From contig CAIYIP010000067.1 of assembly GCA_903926285.1 (NCBI GenBank), positions 1-13,770 on the forward strand: 13,770 nt of DNA, read 5' to 3'. Source of the DNA: an uncultured Gammaproteobacteria bacterium (lineage in GTDB: Bacteria > Pseudomonadota > Gammaproteobacteria > Pseudomonadales > Pseudohongiellaceae). This document shows, in pieces, positions 1 to 6,453 of the stretch; positions within the stretch are counted from its first letter, which is position 1, and each line of letters begins with the position of its first letter. The notes beneath the pieces are model-generated. The model searched no databases, was not told the origin of the DNA, and worked only from the letters and a program-made list of their open reading frames with translations. A program made the position numbers and the translations under genes.

Positions 1-75
1 CTGCCCGGATCATTATCATAAATATTACAATCAGCTTTCCTCTTTTAGAAATCATTCATTCAACAGGAATATTTT

Positions 76-447
76 ATGGTCAGAAAAATACTCGTCATTC
101 TTGCCTTGAGCGTAGCTTCCGCCTGGAGCCTTGCATCCGCGCAGGACTATATCCTGTTTAATGGCGGCATCGGTCTTGAAGAGCGGGCGCAGGCTCCAAC
201 AACTGGTGTGCGCCTGGTGTTCTTCGAAAAATCCGGCGATTTCCGCACCAACGTTGATGTGACGATAAAAAATCAGGCGGGTGAAGCAATCATCCACACA
301 GTTACTCAGGGCCCTTGGCTGATTCTAGATCTGCCGCCCGGCTCCTATCACGTACATGCGCAGCTTGATGCAGACAACGCGCAGGGCGGCGTCATTACAG
401 TCGATGGCACTGCGCAGGAATTTGCCTATATGTTCCAGGTCGAATAG
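76..447 (+). CDS. small secreted protein of unknown function, probable periplasmic beta-sandwich
   Basis: 123 residues. An N-terminal signal peptide is visible: basic start (MVRK), a hydrophobic stretch at residues 5-17 and an ASA|QD cleavage site near residue 22. The mature part (about 100 residues) alternates short hydrophobic strands. It contains a segment like carboxypeptidase-regulatory or transthyretin-like domains, with a 'VTIKNQAGE' strand and a 'LDLPPGSYHVHA' segment at about residues 84-95; such segments typically close an Ig-like beta-sandwich. No catalytic motif, cysteine pair or membrane helix is seen in the mature chain. The ATG is preceded by AGGA at 65-68 with 7-nt spacing. 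The gene stands alone and converges on the ORF at 477-842. The family is not recognised by name. Export is well supported; any binding or structural role is inference. Confidence 0.8.
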   Translation: MVRKILVILALSVASAWSLASAQDYILFNGGIGLEERAQAPTTGVRLVFFEKSGDFRTNVDVTIKNQAGEAIIHTVTQGPWLILDLPPGSYHVHAQLDADNAQGGVITVDGTAQEFAYMFQVE

Positions 448-479
448 CGCTTTTCTGCCAGGCTAACAGAAAAGCGCTA
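445..479. terminator. bidirectional hairpin terminator between convergent genes
   Basis: Perfect 13-bp inverted repeat (445-457 and 467-479) around a 9-nt loop. Each arm carries a TTTT or AAAA run next to a GCGC base. The TAG stop of the plus-strand gene (445-447) and the TAG stop of the minus-strand ORF (477-479) are the outer ends of the stem. The T-run lies inside the stem rather than after it, so Rho-independent termination is likely but not textbook. Confidence 0.65.
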
Positions 480-842
480 CAACACTTCACATCCGCTCAC
501 GCTTAATTCCGGTTGCTGCGTGTTCAGGCTACCACCAATACCAAAACTGTTACTGCCAAACAAACTGTCCGACATTCCTGTCGCCATCAACTGTTGCCTG
601 TGCTCAAGCATCTCGTTCTGCAAGCGTTCGAAATCAGCGAAGGGATGGTTCTGGTTGCCAAATACACCCTGCGGATTGGTATTGAGAGCACTCCCTCTAC
701 CAGTAAGCGATGACGGGGGATTAACTGACAGTGTCGGTGTACCCTGAACCTGACTGGGCACATTGCTGGCCTGGGGAACTCTGGCCTGCTGTTGCAAGGC
801 AGTCAGTTGTTCGCGCATCTGCCCTAGTGACCACGCCTGCAA
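477..842 (-). CDS. hypothetical Q/N/S/P-rich protein, uncertain start
   Basis: Open frame of 121 residues from a TTG at 842; an internal ATG lies at 818. The N-terminal 20 residues look helical (REQLTALQQQ). Residues 25-65 are Ser/Pro/Gly/Asn-rich and probably disordered. A charged helix follows (DFERLQNEMLEHRQQ), then a Gly/Ser/Asn-rich tail. AGGCAG lies about 7 nt before the TTG, a weak ribosome-binding site. No signal peptide is seen. The frame stays open upstream without any ATG to the oxyR stop at 978. Alternatively the gene starts at an ATG at 907 in another phase and reaches this frame through a -1 shift at a run of seven A (minus strand, about 858-864). The product is not recognised, and the real N-terminus is unresolved. 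Confidence 0.45.
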   Translation of the reverse strand: MQAWSLGQMREQLTALQQQARVPQASNVPSQVQGTPTLSVNPPSSLTGRGSALNTNPQGVFGNQNHPFADFERLQNEMLEHRQQLMATGMSDSLFGSNSFGIGGSLNTQQPELSVSGCEVL

Positions 843-977
843 ATAGCGCTGCCTGGAATTTTTTTCAATACCGGCTTTACAAGTCTTTGAGCAAAAAAAG
901 ACGACATTAGTTTGTGAAAAAAATGCGGATTCTAAATTGGAGAAAAGTAGTAACTCGGGAAAGGCGGCACAGCTAAA

Positions 978-1865
978 TTATTTAATCAGGTGGCGAATCA
1001 CTGCCACGATAACTCTTACACATTCGAGCCGTGTGTAGTTTTTTCTGACCAGCAAAACGATCCGCCGGGATGGCGCCGGGTGTTGAAAATCCACATAACG
1101 AATGTCGCCTGTCTCTGGCTGGCCGGTGACTGCCAGCTGCGGCAGCAGGGTTATGCCGATGTTGGAAGCAACCATGTAGCGCAGGGTTTCGAGGCTGGTT
1201 GCCTGAAAATGCTTGTCTTCATCAGCACCTGCACTGAAGCAATAACCCAGCGCCTGTTCGCGCAGGCAATGACCATCTTCGAGCGTGAGCACCTTGTGTC
1301 CGGAAAGGTACTCGAGCTTGATGCGTTTACGATTGGCCAGTTCGTGTTTCTTGCTGACTGCCAGCACAAAGGGTTCGTTAAACAGATCGTAAGCTTCAAA
1401 GCCCGTCATCTCATCAAGCCAGGGCAGCACGAGTGCATCCAGTTTGCCTTCATCTAGCAGCTTGAGCAGTTCGGAGGTTTTGCGTTCGTGGAGATACAGC
1501 TCCAGATTGGGTAATTTTTCCCCAATGCCAGGCATGATGAGTGGCAACAGATAAGGTGCCAATGTCGGGATCAGCCCCAGATGAAATTCGCCGGCCAGCG
1601 GATCGCCGAGGGTTTTGGCAGTCATTTCAAGGTCGCGTGCAGCAGCAAGGACTTTTCTTGCCTTTTCCAGCAACTGCTCGCCTGCGGGAGTGAGCATAAT
1701 GTTGCGCGTATGACGCTCAATCAGGCTGACGCCAAGCTGTTCCTCGAGCTTCATGATTTGGCCACTGAGCGAGGGCTGGCTGACATGGCACGCTTCTGCG
1801 GCCTTGCCGAAATGACGATGGATTTCTATGGCATCCAGATATTCAAGGTCGCGCAGTTTGATCAT
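978..1865 (-). CDS. oxyR: OxyR, peroxide-sensing LysR-family transcription regulator
   Basis: 295 residues, close to the usual OxyR length. The N-terminus (LRDLEYL, HRHFGKAAEAC, HVSQPSLSGQI) is the LysR winged helix-turn-helix, about residues 1-60. The rest is the two-lobed sensor domain. The redox site is intact: C200 in LEDGHCLREQ and C209 in LGYCFSAGADED match E. coli C199 and C208, followed by the family signature TSLETLRYMVA. Reduced and oxidised (disulfide) forms control catalase, alkyl hydroperoxide reductase and related genes in known relatives. Start: ATG at 1865 gives the canonical MxxRDLEYL beginning, but only a distant AGGA precedes it. No peroxide-defence gene lies next to it here. 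The 66 bp between its start and the upstream pseudogene must hold its promoter; no clear OxyR operator was found there. Confidence 0.95.
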   Translation of the reverse strand: MIKLRDLEYLDAIEIHRHFGKAAEACHVSQPSLSGQIMKLEEQLGVSLIERHTRNIMLTPAGEQLLEKARKVLAAARDLEMTAKTLGDPLAGEFHLGLIPTLAPYLLPLIMPGIGEKLPNLELYLHERKTSELLKLLDEGKLDALVLPWLDEMTGFEAYDLFNEPFVLAVSKKHELANRKRIKLEYLSGHKVLTLEDGHCLREQALGYCFSAGADEDKHFQATSLETLRYMVASNIGITLLPQLAVTGQPETGDIRYVDFQHPAPSRRIVLLVRKNYTRLECVRVIVAVIRHLIK

Positions 1866-1930
1866 CGGAAGGGCTTATCCTGGAAAGTTGCCGGTTTCAC
1901 CTCTAGGTAAAGCCAGGTTCTGGAAATAAC

Positions 1931-2113
1931 TTATTCTGAATAGGAAATGCGGTAAATCACGCCATTAAAATCATCTGAAACGAGCAGCGAACCGTCACTT
2001 GCCTGTTCGACATCAACAGGGCGGCCGTAAATGCGGGCGGTGGGTCCTGTGCATACAGGGCATGAAAACTGAATAGTCCACTTGCAAGCACGATCAGACC
2101 CAATGACATACAT
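1931..2113 (-). pseudogene. 3' remnant of a PQQ-type sugar/sorbosone dehydrogenase
   Basis: A 60-codon open frame. Its last 35 residues (codons from 2038 down to the stop) read as the C-terminal end of soluble quinoprotein sugar dehydrogenases of the sorbosone/aldose type: YGRPVDV, then DGSLLVSDD and GVIYRISY. Family members are several hundred residues long, so the six-bladed propeller and its catalytic residues are absent. The 25 residues before the match (from the ATG at 2113) do not resemble the family and have no ribosome-binding site, so they are probably junction sequence. The stop codon overlaps the palindrome TATTCTGAATA (1932-1942). It lies 66 bp upstream of oxyR on the same strand, so it probably contributes nothing but upstream DNA for oxyR. 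Confidence 0.7.
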
Positions 2114-2239
2114 TCCTGTGCTGCTTTAAATGTTTAAACGGAAGCTTTGTACAAATGGAAAGAGAATTGATTATAGCCCGCTTACCTTATTGCCGGTATT
2201 ACTTCCGCCTTGAATATGTACTTGTTCCGTTATTGCAAA

Positions 2240-2573
2240 GTTGGCAGCGGTAAAACTCGAATAGTAGCCTCAGAGATGTCATGCGCGGTGACGGCGATAA
2301 TAATTGGTGGTATATCTGCGGGCGATATCCAACCCGCGTTGCGGGCAGCAGTTCAGAAAGGAATCGCAGAACAATCAGCGGCCCAAGAGGGGAGGTGCCA
2401 GTCCTGGTGTTACAGTCGTTGCACCGGATGGCGTACTCATTGGGATGATCCGGTTGCCGGAAGTGTGCGCCAACCTTTGCTTCGGCGGCGCAAAACGTAA
2501 CAGCTTATTCATGACAGCCAGCCAGTCACTGTATTCAGCTTACCTGGCAGCTGCGGGTGCTCCTATCTGTTAG
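2240..2573 (+). pseudogene. 3' remnant of an SMP-30/gluconolactonase gene
   Basis: Codons 2403-2573 are a clear C-terminus of the SMP-30/gluconolactonase/LRE family: PGVTVVAPDGVLIG, then RLPEVCANLCFGGAKRN and LFMTASQSLY. Upstream, the match continues only in pieces and in other frames. Around 2275-2310 a phase reading D-V-M-R-G-D-G-D-N-N-W-W resembles the family's DGMRxDxDGNxW metal-site segment. A 'GSGKTRIVASE' stretch at 2242-2274 fits the strand before it but lies in a different frame. Several frameshifts therefore separate the pieces. The N-terminal two thirds of the propeller is missing. Intact relatives hydrolyse sugar lactones such as gluconolactone. The remnant points away from the sugar-dehydrogenase remnant at 1931-2113; only 3' ends survive on both sides, as an internal deletion would leave. 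The upstream part of the call (2240-2402) is weaker than the end. Confidence 0.7.
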
Positions 2574-2581
2574 GCGAGCTC

Positions 2582-2610
2582 GCACTGTGATATTCAGCAG
2601 TGCCCATAAT
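2582..2610 (+). promoter_or_regulatory. candidate promoter and operator for the exported-enzyme cluster
   Basis: A dyad GCACTG-N10-CAGTGC (2582-2603) abuts a -10-like CATAAT (2605-2610). The ten-base palindrome GCGAGCTCGC (2574-2583) lies just upstream. A -35 box at the right distance is poor, which would suit an activated promoter. The dyad would sit between -35 and -10, a common repressor position. The regulator is unknown, and no regulator gene is adjacent apart from oxyR. Confidence 0.3.
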
Positions 2611-2639
2611 TTTAAAAAATCAGATCAGAGGGGATACCC

Positions 2640-3647
2640 ATGAAACTTACTTCATCCATTTCAGGCGTTGCAGCCTTGCTTGCCGCTTGCCTGCCAGTCC
2701 TCTGCCTCGCACAGACACCTGCTGACGCGGTGCGCTCTTACATTGAGGCGGCTAGGGCCTTTGCCGGCGCCGATCACGCGTTTGTGTTCGGCCGCCTGTG
2801 TGAAACGCCAATAAAGGCTGTTAATGCTGCCCCGGTGACCGATGAAGTGCCGGGCGCCCTGCCCGTGATTGATGCGGCGCGCGAATGGTATGCCGAACCT
2901 GCCAAGGTATTTGACGACCTGTTCTTCCTGGGCCAGACCGCATTTTCCGTCTGGGGCCTGCGCACTTCGGAAGGCATCATCCTGGTGGATGCGATCTTCG
3001 ATTATTCGGTAGAAGCGGAGGTCGTTGATGGACTGCGTAAACTCGGTATTGACCCGAGTGAAATTCGGTATGTGATCATTAGCCATGCCCATGCTGACCA
3101 TTCCGGCGGTGCCGCTTTCCTGCAGAAGCTGGGCGCCAGAATAGTCATGTCAGAAGTTGACTGGGAACTATACGAGAGTAGCAACGATACTGAAAAGGCG
3201 ACCCGCGATATCGTGGCAACCGATGGTTTCACGATCACGCTCGGTGGTGCCAACGTGAAAACGTATCTGACTCCCGGCCATACCCATGGCACCCTGTCGA
3301 CTCTATTACCGGTACACGATAACGGTGTGCCACACCTCGCCGCGATCTGGGGTGGTACGTTGTTCAACTTTCGCGACGCACCGGATGATCCGCGCGATTT
3401 GCGTTTGCGCGACTATGCGCAGTCGGCAGTGCACTTCCAGGCGATTACCGCCATTGCTGGTGCCGATGTTTTGCTATCGAACCACACGGCGTATGACGGC
3501 ACTACCGTGAAGCTGCCGTTGTTGCAGCAACGGCAGGCAGGCAGTCCCCATCCCTATGTCATCGGCCAGGACGCAGTCAACCGCTACCTGAAAGTGGCGG
3601 AGTCGTGCGCGATCGCCGCGAGGATTGCGGAAGCATCGGGCCTGTAG
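2640..3647 (+). CDS. exported subclass-B3-like metallo-beta-lactamase-fold hydrolase
   Basis: 335 residues with a signal peptide (h-region about 9-22, cleavage near CLA|Q at 24). An LAAC lipobox-like string at 14-17 exists, but the hydrophobic stretch continues beyond it, so periplasmic release is preferred. The zinc site is complete: H149, H151, D153 and H154 (motif HAHADH), H214 in TPGHTHG, and H282 in LSNHTAY. This is the B3 pattern (His116/118, Asp120/His121, His196, His263). Mature C54 and C323 could form a disulfide. The protein is longer than typical B3 beta-lactamases (under about 300 residues) because of an N-terminal segment at 25-85. AGAGGGGA (2627-2634) sits 5 nt before the ATG. 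It is the first gene of the cluster, 75 nt before the serine hydrolase. Lactone, ester or beta-lactam hydrolysis are all possible; the context favours a catabolic lactonase-type role, which is inference. Confidence 0.88.
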   Translation: MKLTSSISGVAALLAACLPVLCLAQTPADAVRSYIEAARAFAGADHAFVFGRLCETPIKAVNAAPVTDEVPGALPVIDAAREWYAEPAKVFDDLFFLGQTAFSVWGLRTSEGIILVDAIFDYSVEAEVVDGLRKLGIDPSEIRYVIISHAHADHSGGAAFLQKLGARIVMSEVDWELYESSNDTEKATRDIVATDGFTITLGGANVKTYLTPGHTHGTLSTLLPVHDNGVPHLAAIWGGTLFNFRDAPDDPRDLRLRDYAQSAVHFQAITAIAGADVLLSNHTAYDGTTVKLPLLQQRQAGSPHPYVIGQDAVNRYLKVAESCAIAARIAEASGL

Positions 3648-3722
3648 GCCAGTGCGTTGCGCATGTAACAAATGTTCAAGTCACCGCAACCACATGACCA
3701 TACCCGTTTCAGGAGAAGCAAG

Positions 3723-4997
3723 ATGAAGTACAGATTATTGAAATTCACCGGCCTTATGCTCAGTCTCACGATGGCCACCTTGCTCGCTGACATTGCTCTC
3801 GCGCAACCGGCCTTGCCGCAAGGAGACCCGGAAAATGCGGGCATGTCCTCGGCGCGCCTCGCGGTGCTGGATGCGGGCATTCAGGCTGAAATCAACAAAG
3901 GCAACGTGGCTGGCATCGTCGTGGCGGTGGCGCGACATGGCAAAGTGGTGCATAACAAGGCTTACGGTGTTGCGGATATCGAGTCGCGCGAAGCGATGCG
4001 CACGGATCATCTGTTCCGCCTATATTCCATGACGAAGGCCGTGGCCAGCGTCGCACTGCTCAGCTTGTACGAGCAGGGACATTTTCAGCTGAACGATCCG
4101 TTGGAAATGTATATTCCACAGTTCCAGAATCTCAAGGTCTATGCAGGCCAGGACAGCAACGGCAACATGTTGCTGGAAGACATGAAACGCAAGCCTACCG
4201 TGCTGGATGCGTTTCGTCACACACTCGGCCTCGCAGGTGGTGTTGGGCAGCACCCGATCGACATCGTCTATCGTGAGCATGGCCTCGGCATGGGCGCGCT
4301 CGAATCACTCACCGACGAAATGGAAAAACTGGGGCAGGTGCCATTGCGTTATCAGCCCGGCGAACAATGGGTCTATGGTTTGGGCCATGATGTGCAGGCT
4401 TATCTGGTGGAATATTTTTCCGGCATGCCTTATGCCGAATATCTGCAGAAGGTGATCTTCGACCCGCTCGGCATGAAAGACACGATGTTTGGTGTGCCAC
4501 CCGCAGTCGCGAACCGCTTCGCTACGGTTTATGGCGTGAATGAGGATGGTGGACTGCAGGCGCAACAGGGCGATGCTTACGCGCGCTACACCGATCATGC
4601 CTTCGCCACGCTGAGCCTCTCCGGTTCGACCGGTGACTATCTGCGTTTTTCACAGATGTTGTTGAATAAGGGCGAACTGGATGGTGTGCGTATCCTCGGC
4701 AGAAAAACCGTGGAGCTCATGTCGCGCAACTGGCTGCCCGACAATATTCCTTCCATCAATGGTAATGGCCCGGCGTCCACGGGATGGGGACTGGGCGTAT
4801 CGGTGGTGATCAATGATCTGGCCTACGGGCATCTGGGCTCAACCGGCGCGTTCGGCTGGTCCGGCGCGGCAACGACTTTCTTCACCGTGGACCCGAAGGA
4901 AGACATGACCTACGTGATCATGGCGCAGAAAATGCCCAACGATACCAATGTACGAAACAAGATCGAAAATTTGATTTACCAGGCTTTGGTCGAATAA
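3723..4997 (+). CDS. exported serine hydrolase of the beta-lactamase (class C)/esterase EstB family
   Basis: 424 residues from the ATG at 3723, chosen because AGGAGA (3711-3716) lies 6 nt upstream and a clean signal peptide follows (cleavage near ALA|QP, residue 27). An earlier in-frame ATG at 3672 would add 17 residues before that signal. The serine nucleophile is S102 in SMTK (SxxK), general-base lysine K105. The tyrosine is probably Y218 in WVYGLGHD, as in EstB-type esterases (YxL rather than YxN). The third motif is HLGSTGAFGW at 370-379, in place of KTG. The domain fills residues 35-424, normal for COG1680. It acts in the periplasm, probably on ester or amide bonds. Neighbours: 75 nt after the metallo-hydrolase and 55 nt before the aldolase. 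Esterase activity is likelier than resistance to beta-lactams. Confidence 0.9.
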   Translation: MKYRLLKFTGLMLSLTMATLLADIALAQPALPQGDPENAGMSSARLAVLDAGIQAEINKGNVAGIVVAVARHGKVVHNKAYGVADIESREAMRTDHLFRLYSMTKAVASVALLSLYEQGHFQLNDPLEMYIPQFQNLKVYAGQDSNGNMLLEDMKRKPTVLDAFRHTLGLAGGVGQHPIDIVYREHGLGMGALESLTDEMEKLGQVPLRYQPGEQWVYGLGHDVQAYLVEYFSGMPYAEYLQKVIFDPLGMKDTMFGVPPAVANRFATVYGVNEDGGLQAQQGDAYARYTDHAFATLSLSGSTGDYLRFSQMLLNKGELDGVRILGRKTVELMSRNWLPDNIPSINGNGPASTGWGLGVSVVINDLAYGHLGSTGAFGWSGAATTFFTVDPKEDMTYVIMAQKMPNDTNVRNKIENLIYQALVE

Positions 4998-5052
4998 AAA
5001 CTCCAGGACAACTCACGGCAAACATCCATCTACAGATCAGGGGAAAGCAATC

Positions 5053-5937
5053 ATGGGAATCATCAAAACAATACCGGCCGGTCGCATCGTGTCACTCTGC
5101 TGTGCCGCAGCGTTAACCTTCTCGCTGGATTCTGTGGCACAAGTCGCCGAAGCCGGCGGTACTATATTCAATACAGTCAAACAGAAACTGGCTCGCGGAG
5201 AACAGGTAGTTGGCGGGACTGTCAGCACCTCCGACGTCGAGATTTATTGCGCGATGGCCAACGCGGGCTTCGATTTTCTTTGGATCGAAATGCAGCACAG
5301 TCCGCTGACGTATTCCCAAGTGGCTACGATGATTCGCGCCTGCCCCGGACCCGCCCTTCCGTTCATCCGAGTGCCCGACGCAAACGAGGGCGACATCCAG
5401 AAGGCCGTGGATATTGGCGCGCTGGGCGTCATCGTGCCCATGGTCGATACGATGGAGAAAATCGAGGACGCGATTACTTTCGCCAAGTATCCGCCGCTGG
5501 GCAAACGCAGCCAGGGTGGTGGCCAATACGGTGCGTTGTGGGGACGCGACTACCGGCAGACGGCCAATGACAACATCATGATCATCGCGATGATAGAGAA
5601 TCCGTTGGGTGTTGAAATCGTCGACCAGATTGCGGCACTCGACGAGGTGGACGTGGTGTTCGTCGCGAGTTCGGATCTCGGCAGTTTTACCGGCCTGCGT
5701 CAGGGTGATCCGCAGTACGAAGCGCTGGTGACGAAAATCAAGGATGCCACGCTCAAGGCAGGTAAATACGTAGCGGGGCCTTCAGCATGGAAGGGCACGC
5801 GCGAGGGCTATACCTTCTTCCAGGGGCCGCCGGATACGGCGTTGATTCGCAGCGGCGCCCGGCTGGAGCTCGAGGGCAGCGCGGAGGAAGGCCAGTCTAG
5901 AGGTGTCGCTCCGATCGAAGGTACAGAGGGCCAGTGA
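5053..5937 (+). CDS. HpcH/HpaI-type class II aldolase with an export signal
   Basis: 294 residues. Residues about 37-272 are a full HpcH/HpaI aldolase/citrate-lyase-like barrel. Catalytic H82 lies in WIEMQHSPL, the phosphate/carboxylate-binding arginine is probably R106 (PFIRVPDAN), and the metal ligands are E182 (AMIENPLG) and D208 (VASSDLG). The 26-residue E-to-D spacing equals that of HpaI (E149/D175). Known members use pyruvate as nucleophile and cleave or form 4-hydroxy-2-oxo acids, normally in the cytoplasm. Here about 30 residues precede the barrel and form a signal peptide: basic (K5, R11), hydrophobic (12-25), cleavage near SVA|QV. A Glu/Gly-rich tail of about 20 residues ends the chain. 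AGGGGA (5039-5044) lies 8 nt before the ATG. The gene sits between two exported enzymes, which supports periplasmic location. The substrate is unknown. Confidence 0.9.
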   Translation: MGIIKTIPAGRIVSLCCAAALTFSLDSVAQVAEAGGTIFNTVKQKLARGEQVVGGTVSTSDVEIYCAMANAGFDFLWIEMQHSPLTYSQVATMIRACPGPALPFIRVPDANEGDIQKAVDIGALGVIVPMVDTMEKIEDAITFAKYPPLGKRSQGGGQYGALWGRDYRQTANDNIMIIAMIENPLGVEIVDQIAALDEVDVVFVASSDLGSFTGLRQGDPQYEALVTKIKDATLKAGKYVAGPSAWKGTREGYTFFQGPPDTALIRSGARLELEGSAEEGQSRGVAPIEGTEGQ

Positions 5938-5986
5938 TGTGAGCATTGCTGTGAATAACGATCCACCAAGTTGGTTATTAATTTTT

Positions 5987-6427
5987 ATGAACAGTTGGTC
6001 AGTTAAAGCTCGCGCTGTTTTATCGCTCTTTGTTATTGCCTGGCTCACGGGTGCAGCTGATGGTGCACTGGGCCAGCCGCACTCCGTACTGGATGGCGTT
6101 TTTACTGAAGAACAGGCCGTGCGCGGCCAGACGCTCTACTACCAGCACTGCCTGCAATGCCACGGCGAGACGATGGCAGGAGTCGACAAGGCGCCGGCTC
6201 TTGCTGGCCCACAGTTCGGCAGCACCTGGAACAATGCAGCGCTGGCAGCATTGGTGGCGCGCATCCAGACCATGCCGCCAGACAAACCGGCGAGCCTGGC
6301 GCACGAAGAGAGTGTAGACCTACTGACTTACATCCTCTGGTACAACGGCCTGCCGCTTGGAACTGTACCACTTGGCACAGAACAAGAGGTGTTGAGTGCG
6401 CTCAAATTCGAGACGCCGGCACTGTGA
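5987..6427 (+). CDS. small exported c-type cytochrome
   Basis: 146 residues from the ATG at 5987. Haem is bound covalently at C55-L-Q-C58-H59 (CxxCH, in YYQHCLQCHG). The probable distal ligand is M96 in QTMPPDKP. The C-terminal helix (ESVDLLTYILWYNG) is typical of single-haem class I cytochromes. The signal peptide spans residues 1-29 (K8 and R9, hydrophobic 11-20, cleavage near ALG|QP). The start is uncertain: the ATG at 5987 gives the best signal peptide but has no clear ribosome-binding site. A GTG at 5939, one base after the aldolase stop, has AGAGGG (5925-5930) at 8-nt spacing and adds 16 residues. An ATG at 5903 would overlap the aldolase. The product probably accepts electrons from the PQQ dehydrogenase encoded 26 nt downstream and passes them to the respiratory chain. 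Confidence 0.9.
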   Translation: MNSWSVKARAVLSLFVIAWLTGAADGALGQPHSVLDGVFTEEQAVRGQTLYYQHCLQCHGETMAGVDKAPALAGPQFGSTWNNAALAALVARIQTMPPDKPASLAHEESVDLLTYILWYNGLPLGTVPLGTEQEVLSALKFETPAL

Positions 6428-6453
6428 TCATTTTTCGTCCACGGACACCTATC

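Noticed and set aside
1866..1950. OxyR autoregulatory operator before oxyR
   Set aside because: The ATAG-N7-CTAT spaced pattern is not present; only the short palindrome TATTCTGAATA is seen, at the end of the upstream pseudogene.
2661..3367. Minus-strand open frames (146 and 121 codons) opposite the metallo-hydrolase gene
   Set aside because: They lie fully antisense to a gene with intact zinc motifs and have no family resemblance or ribosome-binding site.
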